A stretch of DNA of 64,000 nucleotides from Solirubrobacterales bacterium. Its GTDB lineage: Bacteria > Actinomycetota > Thermoleophilia > Solirubrobacterales > Solirubrobacteraceae. Below the pieces are notes generated by a model. That model made no database searches, was not told the DNA's origin, and worked only from the letters and a program-made list of their open reading frames with translations. Positions 1 to 7,507 of the stretch are shown here, one piece after another. Made by a program: the position numbers and the translations under genes. The DNA lies in assembly GCA_027449125.1 (NCBI GenBank), contig DAIDME010000065.1:1-64000 (forward strand), read 5' to 3'. The first letter of the stretch is position 1; every line of letters begins with the position of its first letter.

Positions 1-249
1 CGAGTCCGGGGAAGGGGCGCCGGCCCCCGGACCACGCTCGCGACCACGCTCCGAACCCCGATCACGACCGAACACACGTTCCGCGTTCGGTCGCTCGGTC
101 GCGCCCGCACGCTTTCTTCGTAATTTCGTGCCCGTCCCCTCGCCGGACTTCCACAGATGTGAAGCACACGAAGCCGTCGAAAACCTGGTGTGAGCAGGGC
201 GTTTTTGTGTCTGGTTGGGGGCGGCCCGTGTGTCTACGGCCGGTTGGGG
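1..249. other. non-coding window edge left of the IS transposase
   Basis: I see no convincing gene here. A 9-bp inverted repeat (cgaccgaac at 65-73, gttcggtcg at 85-93, 11-nt spacer) lies in the middle. It could be a hairpin or part of a replication or transfer site of the integrative element, but nothing in the sequence decides this. Confidence 0.4.
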
Positions 250-2076
250 CTATTCGGCCGCGGTGGTGGGTGTGAAGTCGTAGAAGCGGGGTGGCTCGGG
301 GAGCTTGAGTGCGGCCAGGATCTGGCGGTGGCGGTGGGTGAGCTCGGTGCGTTGGGCTGCTTGTCCTTCGCTGGTTGCCAGGGTGATGAGGTGCATGCGG
401 TCAAGCTCGTTGCGGAGGTTGCGCCAGGTGTCGCCTGTTTCGGTTTCGGCGACGCGCATGAGCAGCAGCGCCAGCCAGCAGATCTGCACGTGCGCCTGGA
501 TGCGGTCCTCGCGGCGGTGGTAGGCGGGGCGTATGTCGATGACGTGTTTGAGATCGCGCCAGCCGCGCTCGACCTCATAAAGCGCCTTGTAGCCCTGGGC
601 GATGTCCTCGGCGGTGAGGCTCTCGTCGCTGGTGCGCAGCAGGAACTTGCCGTCGAGCTTGGCTTCGCGGGCGACGGCTAAGCGGTCGATCCGCAGCTTG
701 CCGGTCTTGGTGCGGCGCAAAAAGCGCTTGTAGGCGGGCTTGGTGGCCAGCGCGCCGTAGAGCTCTGCGCGCTTGGACGGCGCGAGTCGGTCGGCTTGAG
801 TGATCTCTTGCCCGAGGCGTTCGATGATCTGCTCGCGCACGACCCGGTCCCGGGCGGCGCGTTCGGGGTTGTGGCAGATCACGAACCGGTCACGGTTGGT
901 GGCGTCGTCGATGCGGACCTGCTTGACACGCAGGTTGCCCTGAACGGTGCGGTAGCGGCCTTGGCGACCCAGCGCCGCCGATGCTTCCTTGTTGTCAGAG
1001 CGCAGCTTCTCGCCGACGATGTAGTGCCCGCCTGCGCGCTGCAGATAGCGGCGGTTGCGCGCCGATGAGAACCCGCGGTCAAGCACCCAGATGACCCGGT
1101 TGAGGTTCCACTCGTGCAGGTCGTCTCTGGCCTTGCGGATGATCTGCTGGTCAGACGCGGTGCCGGGGAACGTCCACACCCGGACCGGGATCCCGGTCCG
1201 GGTGACCGCCATCCCGATCACGATCTGCGGCAGGTCAGGGCGATGATCCTTGCTATGGGCCGAGAACTTGCGCTCAGCGCGCTCCTTGAGCGGGCGGTCC
1301 TGGCCGGTGTCGCTGTCGCTCTCGGCGGTCTCATCGGGTGGCTGGGAGTCGTCTTGGAGCTCGTCGGGTAGCCGCTCGGTCTCCCAGTAGGTCGAGCTCG
1401 TGTCGAAGAACAGCAGGTCAACCTCGAGGTCCAGCAGACTGGCAACGGCGAAGAACACCCGCTCTTGCAGCGCCGGCAGCACCGCGTGCAGGAAGTCCAT
1501 CGCCCGATAGCAGGCCTCGTCATAAACATCGGGCAGCCGATCGATGAACGCCCGCTCGGTCGCCCATGCGCAGCCGGCCAGCTTCGACAACGGTCGCACC
1601 GACAACCGGCAAGCCACCATCTGAAAGATCGTGCGCTCCACCGCCTCACCCTCCAGTCGCCGCCCGCCGGCCGCCTCGATGATCGCCTGCCCGATCCCCA
1701 GGCGTTCCCACAACCGGTCAGCCACCCAGCACGCGCCCATCGTCCGCGAGTCCAGCACGCTGACCTCGCCCGAGCTGGTCGCCGCGACCGCGTCAGCCGG
1801 GTCCAAGAAGCGGCTGATCGACCGCACCAGCCGCACAAGCGCCTCACGGTCGAGCTGGTCAGCGCGGCCGAACCGATGGATGATCCGCGCCCGCGGCACC
1901 CCAGTCACCGGATCACGCTCGTTCTGGGCCAGCGCCAGATACGACACCGAGCTTCCGTCCGCGTTGCGCCGCTTGGTCTCCCGCAAGTACATGCACCTAC
2001 AACACTACCACTTACACACGCCATCTTCGGTAGATCCCGGAGATACCGTGTGCCTACAACTTTGGGAGTCTCACAC
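188..2076 (-). mobile_element. IS1634-like insertion sequence (approximate limits)
   Basis: The element is defined by its single transposase gene. The limits are tentative: a 7-bp inverted match GTGTGAG (188-194) / CTCACAC (2070-2076) brackets the gene at plausible distances, but it is short enough to be chance. A shared CCGTGTG-Y-CTAC string at about 228-239 and 2047-2058 lies in direct orientation. The right edge is about 50 bp from the premature end of the Rep-like gene, which suggests insertion into that gene or next to it. Confidence 0.45.
250..1992 (-). CDS. IS1634-family (DDE) transposase
   Basis: This 580-residue protein should catalyse cut-and-paste movement of its own IS. The N-terminus (MYLRETKRRNADG) and overall length match IS1634-type transposases of the IS4 superfamily. 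The catalytic acids are visible in order: D in LLFFDTSSTYWE, D in VWVLDRGFSS, and E in LYEVERGWRDLKH, the last being the YREK-like region of IS4-type enzymes. The frame is intact from the ATG at 1992 to the stop at 250, so the copy may still be active. It sits inside the right arm of the ssrA-integrated element, between the window edge and the truncated Rep gene. It has no apparent partner gene. Confidence 0.88.
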   Translation of the reverse strand: MYLRETKRRNADGSSVSYLALAQNERDPVTGVPRARIIHRFGRADQLDREALVRLVRSISRFLDPADAVAATSSGEVSVLDSRTMGACWVADRLWERLGIGQAIIEAAGGRRLEGEAVERTIFQMVACRLSVRPLSKLAGCAWATERAFIDRLPDVYDEACYRAMDFLHAVLPALQERVFFAVASLLDLEVDLLFFDTSSTYWETERLPDELQDDSQPPDETAESDSDTGQDRPLKERAERKFSAHSKDHRPDLPQIVIGMAVTRTGIPVRVWTFPGTASDQQIIRKARDDLHEWNLNRVIWVLDRGFSSARNRRYLQRAGGHYIVGEKLRSDNKEASAALGRQGRYRTVQGNLRVKQVRIDDATNRDRFVICHNPERAARDRVVREQIIERLGQEITQADRLAPSKRAELYGALATKPAYKRFLRRTKTGKLRIDRLAVAREAKLDGKFLLRTSDESLTAEDIAQGYKALYEVERGWRDLKHVIDIRPAYHRREDRIQAHVQICWLALLLMRVAETETGDTWRNLRNELDRMHLITLATSEGQAAQRTELTHRHRQILAALKLPEPPRFYDFTPTTAAE

Positions 2077-2122
2077 GACCCAAACCCACTACTTGCAGGA
2101 CAAACGCCTCACCGAGACCACT

Positions 2123-2689
2123 TCAGATGCCCACGAGCTGTGGAACTCCGGCCTCATGCTGAACTTCAGTGACGCCGTCATGCCGAATCTGAGCGACGCG
2201 CAACACCGCCGCTTTCTCGCCGAGCGCGGCGGCGGCCTGCTTGGTCAGGTAGCCAGCGAGCTGCTTTGTCAAATACTCCGCCGACCCCGGCCCGTCGCCC
2301 GTCGCCAGCCGCTTGACCTCGCGTATGTCGGCGCAGCGCCCGAACCCGGCAGCGGTCGCCATGCCGACGAGCTTGCGCTGCGGCACAAACCGGCCCGTCA
2401 TCAGCACATGGAGATGCAGCGCCCCACGGGTCTGAACCTCCACGACGGCTGCGTATTCCTGAACGAGCCGCCCGCCCTTGCGCTCGCGGGTCAGGCGGGT
2501 GCGGAGCTTGTTCCACGCCTCATAGAGTTCCGCGACGGTCATCGTCCCGCCACGTGTGTCGGTGAGGGTCATGAACCGCGCCCGCTCACCCTTCTCCCAC
2601 GCGATGCGCACTCCCTCGCTGATGACGCGGCTCGCGGCCGCTTGCTTACGGCGCTGGCAGTGGGAGCAGTCCCACCGGCGACACGGCAA
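2123..2689 (-). CDS. HUH-type replication initiator (Rep), probably truncated
   Basis: The 188 residues resemble rolling-circle Rep proteins of actinobacterial integrative elements. They contain a Cys-rich N-terminus (CRRWDCSHCQRRK), the strand FMTLT, the metal-binding HUH motif in GALHLHVLMTG and a tyrosine/lysine helix (EYLTKQLAGYLTKQ) that would hold the nicking tyrosine. The TTG start at 2689 is doubtful: the frame stays open upstream past 2820 and encodes another CP-N-ARGSYLW segment that looks like part of the same zinc-finger region, so the real N-terminus may be longer. The C-terminus stops about 50 bp from the IS, and the family usually runs further, so I infer 3' truncation. Confidence 0.68.
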   Translation of the reverse strand: MPCRRWDCSHCQRRKQAAASRVISEGVRIAWEKGERARFMTLTDTRGGTMTVAELYEAWNKLRTRLTRERKGGRLVQEYAAVVEVQTRGALHLHVLMTGRFVPQRKLVGMATAAGFGRCADIREVKRLATGDGPGSAEYLTKQLAGYLTKQAAAALGEKAAVLRVAQIRHDGVTEVQHEAGVPQLVGI

Positions 2690-3019
2690 CTCTGCCGCCC
2701 GGTCGGTAGAGAGCGACCACAGGTAGGAACCGCGAGCGTTGGGGCAGCGCGTGCGGCGGGCACGGTTGATGGCGTTATGCGGGGAAGCTCCGATGGTCCC
2801 CGTTTGTTTTTGGCTATATGCCCTCGCTGCGCTCGGACCACGGGCGCTGCGCGCCCGTGGTCCGGGTCTTCCTCTTGGTGCTCGTCGCTGTCATGGAGCG
2901 ACCTTGCTCCCGGCTACGCCGACGCCGCCGTGATGTCGACTTCGATGCAGAAGGTTGGTGCGAAAACGCTCTTTCCGATGTTCGCCGGTACCGCCACTCG
3001 GCCAGTTAGCCTCCAAGCG
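2690..3019. other. intergenic region between rep and toxin gene
   Basis: No independent gene is supported here. The part next to 2689 may be unrecognised 5' coding sequence of the Rep gene. A strong hairpin (2834-2864) is the only clear structure. The promoter of the toxin-antitoxin pair should lie at the right end, but no clear -35/-10 boxes are visible. Confidence 0.4.
2834..2864. repeat. perfect 14-bp hairpin
   Basis: The arms 2834-2847 (cggaccacgggcgc) and 2851-2864 are perfect reverse complements around a 3-nt TGC loop. There is no T-run on either side, so it is not a classical intrinsic terminator. Confidence 0.6.
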
Positions 3020-3454
3020 ATGGAGGAGCCTCAGCGCTGTCGACTCGAGTTCTACGCCGACGCGGACGGTGTCGAGCCTGTCCTCCGTTGGCTCCGCGAG
3101 GAGCTGTCAGCGATGCAGCGGCGCGCGGTCGGCGTGGCACTGCGCGAAATCCTGGAGGTTGAGGGCATCGGCGTGTGTCGTACGGGCTACGGCAAGCAGC
3201 TCGGGGATGGCCTGTTCGAGTTCCGCTTGCGCCACGACGCGGCGGAGATATTGCAGTCGCTAGGGAAGCCGGCCAGAACGGAACGGCGCCGAGAGCGGGT
3301 ACTGCTTCGGGTGTTCTGCCATGCCCACGGCGACCGGCTGGTGCTGCTGCTCGGCGGCTACGACAAGGGCGCGGACCCGAGCAAACGCCGCCAGCAACGT
3401 GAGATAGCCGAGGCGCGTCGGAGGCTGGCCGACTACCTGCGGCGGCACCCTTGA
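3020..3454 (+). CDS. RelE/Gp49 (HigB-like) toxin
   Basis: The 144-residue product matches phage-derived Gp49-like toxins of the RelE superfamily, which usually cleave mRNA on the ribosome. Family-like features are the N-terminal strand CRLEFYADADGVEPV, the central LGDGLFEFRLRHDAAE and the late strand LLRVFCHAHGDRLVLLLGGYDKG. The ATG at 3020 is chosen because the similarity begins there and the upstream open frame is antisense to the transposase and Rep genes. The gene lies 31 bp before an XRE antitoxin gene, giving the toxin-first order typical of higBA. Such pairs commonly stabilise integrative elements, which fits its place inside the ssrA-integrated element. Confidence 0.82.
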   Translation: MEEPQRCRLEFYADADGVEPVLRWLREELSAMQRRAVGVALREILEVEGIGVCRTGYGKQLGDGLFEFRLRHDAAEILQSLGKPARTERRRERVLLRVFCHAHGDRLVLLLGGYDKGADPSKRRQQREIAEARRRLADYLRRHP

Positions 3455-3485
3455 CGAAATATGTGGCAAAGCCCATAATCCGGCT

Positions 3486-3776
3486 ATGACCACGTTCGAT
3501 GAGTTCTACGCCGAGCTAGAGGCGGAGGCGGAGGCCGAGGGGCCGGAGGCCGTCGCGCAGCTCCGCGCGTTTGAGCTGCACTTCTCGCTCGCCCGTCAGC
3601 TCGGAGAGCAGCGCCGAGCGCAGCACCTCACGCAGACGCAGCTCGCGGAGCTGACCGGCATTGACCAAGCGGAGATAAGCCGCATCGAGCGCGGCCAGTC
3701 CAACCCGACTACCGCCACGCTCGGCGCGCTCACCCGTGCGCTCGGCGTTGATGTAAAGCTCGTTCCGAGCACCTGA
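3486..3776 (+). CDS. XRE-family antitoxin (HigA-like)
   Basis: This 96-residue protein carries one helix-turn-helix at about residues 42-92 (LTQTQLAELTGIDQAEISRIERG), which should bind the promoter of the pair and neutralise the upstream toxin. An acidic N-terminus (ELEAEAEAEGPEA) precedes the HTH. It follows the toxin gene by 31 bp and probably shares its transcript. The first ~70 bp of this gene recur at 5569-5640 as a broken copy, so the locus has been duplicated or recombined. Its stop at 3776 lies only 12 bp from the convergent integrase remnant. Confidence 0.85.
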   Translation: MTTFDEFYAELEAEAEAEGPEAVAQLRAFELHFSLARQLGEQRRAQHLTQTQLAELTGIDQAEISRIERGQSNPTTATLGALTRALGVDVKLVPST

Positions 3777-3788
3777 CCGGGGGAGAGG

Positions 3789-4898
3789 TCAGGCGGCCAC
3801 CGCCTGCGGCTGCGCCAGGAGCATCGCTACGCCGTCAGCCATGCTGACCGGACGACGGTGGCGATTGAGATAGTCGGCAACGGCGGTCAGATAGATGGCG
3901 GTCGTCTCCAACGAGGCATGGCCCATCGCCACCTGAAGGCTGCGGAGGTCGAGGCCGTAGCCGGGGCCGAGGCGGTCAGCCAAGATGAGCGCGGTGCAGG
4001 CATAGGTTCGCCGCAACACCTTCGGCGTGACTGAGAACGACGGACGCAGTTCCGGTGCGATTTCGCCGCGACGCAGCGCGTTGTCGAACTCCGCCACGAG
4101 CTTGTCCATCGCGGTGCGTCCCGCCTTCTCGGTGAGGTGCTTGGAGCTGTCCGTGATGACACGCTCGGAGGCTCCGTAGTGGCCCGCCTGAAAGCGCCAC
4201 GCGCTCTGCCGGAACAGCCAGCCGCTCGGCTTGATGCGGCGCGTGAGCACGTAGCGTTGCCACTCGTCACGGAACTCCGGGCTGACGGGGACGTGGCGGA
4301 GCTTCCCGTCACCCTCACCCTTGCCGATGACCTTCAGCGTGCAGCCAATGGCGTTGAGGTCGTCAGCTTTGAGCGCGACAAGCTCCGCCGTCCGCACGCC
4401 GGTATTCAGCAGGCAGCTCCACATGAACCGCTCACTGCGGTCAGGCGTGAGCCTTCGATGACGTTGCAGAACGCCGCGACCTGCTCGGGACGCAGCCACT
4501 CGCGGCGCGGCGGGCTGGCCTTCGTCTTGGGCAGCGCCGCGAGGATCGTCTCGTCGGCCCACCCGTTCGCTATCGCGTAGTCGAGCACGTAGTCGAGCAA
4601 CTGCTTAAGCGAGGACCGTCCGCGCTTCTTGCTGTCGGCGGCCATCTCCGCCGGGTGACGCTCGCCAAACCACGCGGAGAAGTCGGATGCGGTCACACGG
4701 TCGAACCGCAGGCCGCCCCGGTTCGAGGCAGCGAGCGCGGTTCCGCTGGCGCACCGCCCTGTAACCCGATTGCTCTTCGGGCCTTGAAGCACCGAGCGGT
4801 GTTTCCACCGCGCGCTGGGTGAGGCTCTTGTGGTCGAGGAAGAACTGCACCGCCTGCGCGACGGTTGGGATTTGGGCTTTGGGTTTGGTTACGGCCAT
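3789..4898 (-). pseudogene. tyrosine recombinase/integrase, two frameshifts
   Basis: Three overlapping frames together spell one integrase of about 370 residues. The N-terminal arm (from ATG 4898: IPTVAQAVQFFLDHK) runs in one frame. The core-binding domain (QGPKSNRVTGR to PEQVAAFCNVIEG) is in a second. The catalytic domain (4450 to 3789) is in a third. Catalytic residues are present: R in NTGVRTAEL, K in VIGKGEGDGK, R in LRRTYACT, H in MGHASLETT and the Y of AIYL. The frame changes fall near 4790 and 4450, each explained by a single-base indel. Either the gene is dead or the assembly carries two errors. It reads away from the ssrA attachment site about 140 bp to its right, as expected for a site-specific integrase. 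Confidence 0.8.
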
Positions 4899-5040
4899 GT
4901 CTGCCAGCTCCTTCCGTGGATTGTGCTGGCAGAAGCACAGGCTGTCTTCGGGGCTTAACCGGCCCGACTTCCTAAACAGTTAGGGGTCGCCAGGCGGCTA
5001 CTCTTGCCGCGCCCCCATATCTGATTGCGGCACACGGCCC

Positions 5041-5100
5041 GCAGGAATAGACTTTTGCGACGGGTCTTCGGACGGGGGTTCAATTCCCCCCGTCTCCACT
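5041..5100 (+). other. attachment site: 3' end fragment of tmRNA (ssrA)
   Basis: The stretch 5071-5099 matches the 3' end of tmRNA: a T-arm of ggggg-ttcaatt-ccccc followed by the acceptor strand cgtctcc and A. The preceding bases (gacttttgcgacgggtcttcgg) resemble the tmRNA segment just before the T-arm. The CCA is replaced by CT. There is no room for a full 350-nt tmRNA because the integrase gene begins at 4898. tmRNA 3' ends are classic integrase targets, so I read this as the att repeat at the right end of the element. An intact ssrA would be expected to the left of the window. Confidence 0.75.
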
Positions 5101-5101
5101 T

Positions 5102-5129
5102 TTTGAACCCTCGTATACGAGGGTTCAAA
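5102..5129. terminator. 28-bp perfect palindrome, likely bidirectional terminator
   Basis: The sequence tttgaaccctcgta is followed at once by its exact reverse complement, flanked by T on the left and A/T on the right. It sits between the ssrA fragment and the end of hicB (5134). It can terminate hicAB on the minus strand and could be the former ssrA terminator on the plus strand. Confidence 0.6.
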
Positions 5130-5133
5130 TCGT

Positions 5134-5340
5134 TCAGGCTGCGACGAGAACTGTATCGACGGACGGGCTGGGGATTGGATCGCCGGCTTCGCGAAGACCT
5201 TCGACATGGAACGCGATGGCGTCGCGGATCTGCGCGACGGTTTCGTCCTTGGTTGCGCCTGTCGCATAGACACCGAGGTCAGGGCTCCAGGCACCGAAGC
5301 CTGTATCGCTTGGTTCGATGATTACGAGGTACTCACGCAT
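5134..5340 (-). CDS. hicB: HicB-family antitoxin
   Basis: The 68-residue protein has the short HicB fold: YLVIIEPSDTGFGAWSPDLGVYATGATKDETVAQIRDAI, the RNase-H-like domain that binds and blocks HicA. No added DNA-binding domain is present, so it is a minimal HicB. It follows hicA on the minus strand and its start lies inside the end of hicA (overlap of 19 bp), giving the usual hicA-hicB order. A palindromic terminator follows directly at 5102-5129. It lies just outside the att site, so it may belong to an older insertion or to the chromosome. Confidence 0.82.
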   Translation of the reverse strand: MREYLVIIEPSDTGFGAWSPDLGVYATGATKDETVAQIRDAIAFHVEGLREAGDPIPSPSVDTVLVAA

Positions 5341-5528
5341 CGGAGGCTCAATCCTGTCTTGCGTCGGATGTCTGCGAGCTGTCCGGGCGTCATTTCATCG
5401 CCCGCCTTCCCGCTGACCGTGATGACGTTCGGGTTGTCCGGGTGGCGGTGCTGCCGGTGGCTGCCCGCCTGTCGTGGCAGGGTACAGCCGGCTCGCTCGA
5501 GTTCGCGCTCGACGACGCTGACCGTCAC
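5322..5528 (-). CDS. hicA: HicA-family mRNA interferase toxin
   Basis: The product is a small double-stranded-RNA-binding-like toxin that cleaves mRNA. The diagnostic segment is intact: VERELERAGCTLPRQAGSHRQHRHPDNPNVITV, including the catalytic histidine of GSHRQ. I chose the GTG at 5528 because HicA proteins normally begin a few residues before the VERELERAG helix; a TTG at 5552 is an alternative. The C-terminus (TGLSLRCVSTS) overlaps the start of hicB by 19 bp, indicating translational coupling. Confidence 0.8.
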   Translation of the reverse strand: MTVSVVERELERAGCTLPRQAGSHRQHRHPDNPNVITVSGKAGDEMTPGQLADIRRKTGLSLRCVSTS

Positions 5529-5568
5529 TGCGTCAAGGATACCGGTGGTCAAGACGCATAATCAGCAG

Positions 5569-5640
5569 ATGACGAGCTTCGATGAGTTCTACGCCGAGCT
5601 CGAGGCGGAGGCCGAGGCAGAGGGACCGGACGCGGTGGCA
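5569..5640 (+). pseudogene. 5' fragment of a second HigA-like antitoxin gene
   Basis: From ATG 5569 the sequence encodes MTSFDEFYAELEAEAEAEG, nearly identical to the start of the antitoxin at 3486. The match, including a cataatc string just upstream of the start, ends after about 72 bp, and no HTH follows. This is a remnant of an earlier copy or of an earlier element insertion. Confidence 0.7.
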
Positions 5641-5714
5641 GGGCGTCTTGACAATGCGCTCCGAGCAGGCATTGGCGCACTTGCTGAGCTGGTCGTCTCC
5701 AGTCGTTGCAAAGG

Positions 5715-5758
5715 CCTCCTGAGCCGGCCTCCGCACCAGCGGAGGCCGGCTCAGGAGG
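5715..5758. repeat. 20-bp perfect hairpin
   Basis: The arms 5715-5734 and 5739-5758 are exact reverse complements with a 4-nt loop (acca). There is no T-run, so a role as a simple terminator is uncertain. It is the first of three hairpins in 130 bp. Confidence 0.8.
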
Positions 5759-5776
5759 CACGCGCGCGGGCGCAGG

Positions 5777-5845
5777 TGGATCTTTGTGAAAAAGCATGCA
5801 AGATCCTGCATGTTTCTTCACAAAGATCGAGCGGGCGCTGCGCCC
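5777..5845. repeat. AT-richer 22-bp hairpin followed by a 7-bp GC hairpin
   Basis: The arms 5777-5798 and 5805-5826 (both ending in gatctttgtgaa or its complement) pair with two mismatches around a 6-nt loop. A second, short hairpin gcgggcg-ctg-cgcccgc follows at 5829-5845. The base composition of the long hairpin is clearly less GC-rich than its surroundings. Confidence 0.7.
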
Positions 5846-6011
5846 GCCGTGGGCCGCCCGTTGAGCCGCATCAAGCTCGGGGCGCGTGTGGCAAGCTGGA
5901 CGGTGTGATGCGCGCGAAGCTTGGAGGCACACGCCTGGGCCTGGTGCGCCGGTCGCCTGCCGCCCACGCCGGCGTCGCAGCACAAATCGGGTCGGAGGCG
6001 GGGCGGTAGAC

Positions 6012-6521
6012 GTGGCCGCGGGAGCGGCTGGAGCGCCATCCATCCGGCCGGCCGCCGCCTCAGACCGCGCGGAGGTGGAGCGGCTGCTCACGGAGTCATG
6101 GGGATCGACCACGGTGGTCAGCCGCGGCGTCGCCCACGATGCGGCCACGCTGCCGGCGCTCGTGGCCCTGCACGCAGGCGTGTTCGTCGGCCTTGCGACC
6201 TACCGCCTGGATAGCGATGCCTGTGAGCTGGTCACACTCGACGCCACCGAGCCCCGCCTGGGGGTCGGCTCGGCGCTGCTCACCAACGTCGCCGAGCGCG
6301 CATGGGCGCACGGTGCCCGACGACTCTGGCTCGTCACGAGTAACGACAACCTCGACGCGCTGCGCTTCTACCAGCGCCGCGGGCTGCGGATCGTCGCCGT
6401 GCACCGGGGTGCGGTGGACCACGCGCGCCGCCTGAAGCCGTCGATCCCGCATCACGGCGAATACGGCATCCCAATCCACGACGAGCTCGAGCTCGAGCTC
6501 GCAGCAGGGCAGCCGCTGTGA
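6012..6521 (+). CDS. GNAT-family N-acetyltransferase
   Basis: A single GNAT domain fills the 169 residues. The acetyl-CoA-binding motif is VTLDATEPRLGVGSALLTNV, with the R/Q-x-x-G-x-G/A loop seen as RLGVGSA. The later SNDNLDALRFYQRRGLRIV is the motif B region typical of the family. The substrate cannot be told from sequence. I chose GTG 6012 because the domain starts at IRPAAASD soon after it, while the upstream open frame has no similarity. A methyltransferase remnant overlaps its stop, so the two were once a translationally coupled pair. Confidence 0.82.
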   Translation: MAAGAAGAPSIRPAAASDRAEVERLLTESWGSTTVVSRGVAHDAATLPALVALHAGVFVGLATYRLDSDACELVTLDATEPRLGVGSALLTNVAERAWAHGARRLWLVTSNDNLDALRFYQRRGLRIVAVHRGAVDHARRLKPSIPHHGEYGIPIHDELELELAAGQPL

Positions 6522-6730
6522 GCGACCGTGTCGTAGACACGGGGATGCGCGTGTACTACTACGACGACCGCGCAGCCGAGTACGACGACTGGTGGAACGG
6601 CACCGGCCTGCTCGCGGCGCGCAAGCGGCCCGGCTACCTGACCAGACAGCCGCCTGCGCAGGTGACGGCGATCGATCAGGGCGGGCGCATGGTGGAGGTC
6701 GCAAGCCCACGGCCTTCCGGCGCCCGCTGA
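6518..6730 (+). pseudogene. remnant of a class I SAM-dependent methyltransferase
   Basis: The 70 codons begin like a methyltransferase (RVYYYDDRAAEYDDWWNGTG), then jump to IDQGGRMVEVAS, which looks like the motif II region normally about 40 residues further on, and stop. The glycine-rich SAM motif I is absent. I infer an internal deletion plus 3' truncation. It overlaps the acetyltransferase stop by 4 bp. Confidence 0.65.
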
Positions 6731-6790
6731 GCGCGCCGTCCGGTCGAGCACCGCGTCCCGCGCGACTGCGTGTTAGGCTCGCCCGCAGAT

Positions 6791-7393
6791 ATGAGCAACT
6801 ACGCAAACCCACCCTTCTCGAGCCAGCTGGCCGCGCGCCCGCGCGTGCTCGGCGACCTGCTCCCGGGCGAGCGCGTCCGCGACCTGCTGCTCGTGCTGGC
6901 CGGCGCTGGCCTGGTCGGCCTGCTCGCCCAGATCTCGATCAGGCTGAGCTTCACGCCGGTGCCGCTGACGGGCCAGACGATGGGCGTGCTCCTGGTCGGC
7001 ACGGCGCTCGGCTGGCGTCGCGGCGTCGCCGCCCTCACGCTCTACGCGCTCGCGGGCCTCGCCGGCCTGCCGTGGTTCGCCTCCGGCCAGAGCGGCTATG
7101 TCGGCGCCAACTTCGGCTACATCCTCGGCTTCATCGCCGCCGCCGGCGCCTGCGGCTACCTCGCCGAGCGCCGCGCCGACAGGCGCCTGCTTTCCGCGAT
7201 CCCGGCGATGGTCGCAGGTGAGGCTGTCATGTATGTGATCGGCGTCGGCTGGCTGGCGGTCGACCTGCACGTCGGCGTCGGCCGGGCGATCGCGCTCGGC
7301 TTCGTGCCCTTCTGGATCGGCGATGCGATCAAGTGCGCACTCGCCGCTGGCCTCCTGCCGAGCGCCTGGCGCCTGCTCGGCGCGCGTGACTGA
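6791..7393 (+). CDS. bioY: BioY biotin transporter substrate-binding protein
   Basis: BioY is the membrane S component that binds biotin, either alone or with an ECF energising module. The 200-residue protein has about six membrane segments and the family motifs FTPVPLTGQTMGVLLVG near residue 60 and GYILGFIAAA near 115. ATG 6791 is preferred over TTG 6770 because the protein aligns from there. No ECF ATPase or T-component genes (bioMN) are nearby, so it either works alone or shares a module encoded elsewhere. A strong terminator follows at 7408-7439, making this a single-gene unit. Confidence 0.92.
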   Translation: MSNYANPPFSSQLAARPRVLGDLLPGERVRDLLLVLAGAGLVGLLAQISIRLSFTPVPLTGQTMGVLLVGTALGWRRGVAALTLYALAGLAGLPWFASGQSGYVGANFGYILGFIAAAGACGYLAERRADRRLLSAIPAMVAGEAVMYVIGVGWLAVDLHVGVGRAIALGFVPFWIGDAIKCALAAGLLPSAWRLLGARD

Positions 7394-7407
7394 CCGCCAC
7401 TGAAGGT

Positions 7408-7439
7408 GGGTGCGCGCCCGCTGGCGCGCACCCCTTTTT
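7408..7439 (+). terminator. intrinsic terminator of bioY, CGCT loop
   Basis: An 11-bp perfect stem (7408-7418 / 7423-7433) with a CGCT tetraloop is followed by ccttttt. It is a textbook intrinsic terminator 15 bp after bioY and shares its loop with six other hairpins in the window. Confidence 0.88.
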
Positions 7440-7507
7440 CAGCGCTCCGCCCCACGATCGACCCGGCGCTGTCGGCCATACTGGCAGGGTGGACTCGAAC
7501 GGTGGCA

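Larger units (their letters stand above)
5641..6011. other. gene-free zone with stacked hairpins
   Basis: No coding region is supported here. The only evident structures are three inverted repeats between 5715 and 5845, listed separately. From 5850 to 6011 I see nothing beyond the approach to the acetyltransferase start. Confidence 0.5.

Noticed and set aside
1631-3019. Long plus-strand frame leading into the Gp49 toxin
   Set aside because: It is antisense to the transposase and Rep genes and has no similarity; the toxin starts at ATG 3020.
4998-5294. Minus-strand frame with VETGGIEPPSED
   Set aside because: This is the well-known spurious antisense translation of a tmRNA 3' end; it supports the att call rather than a protein.
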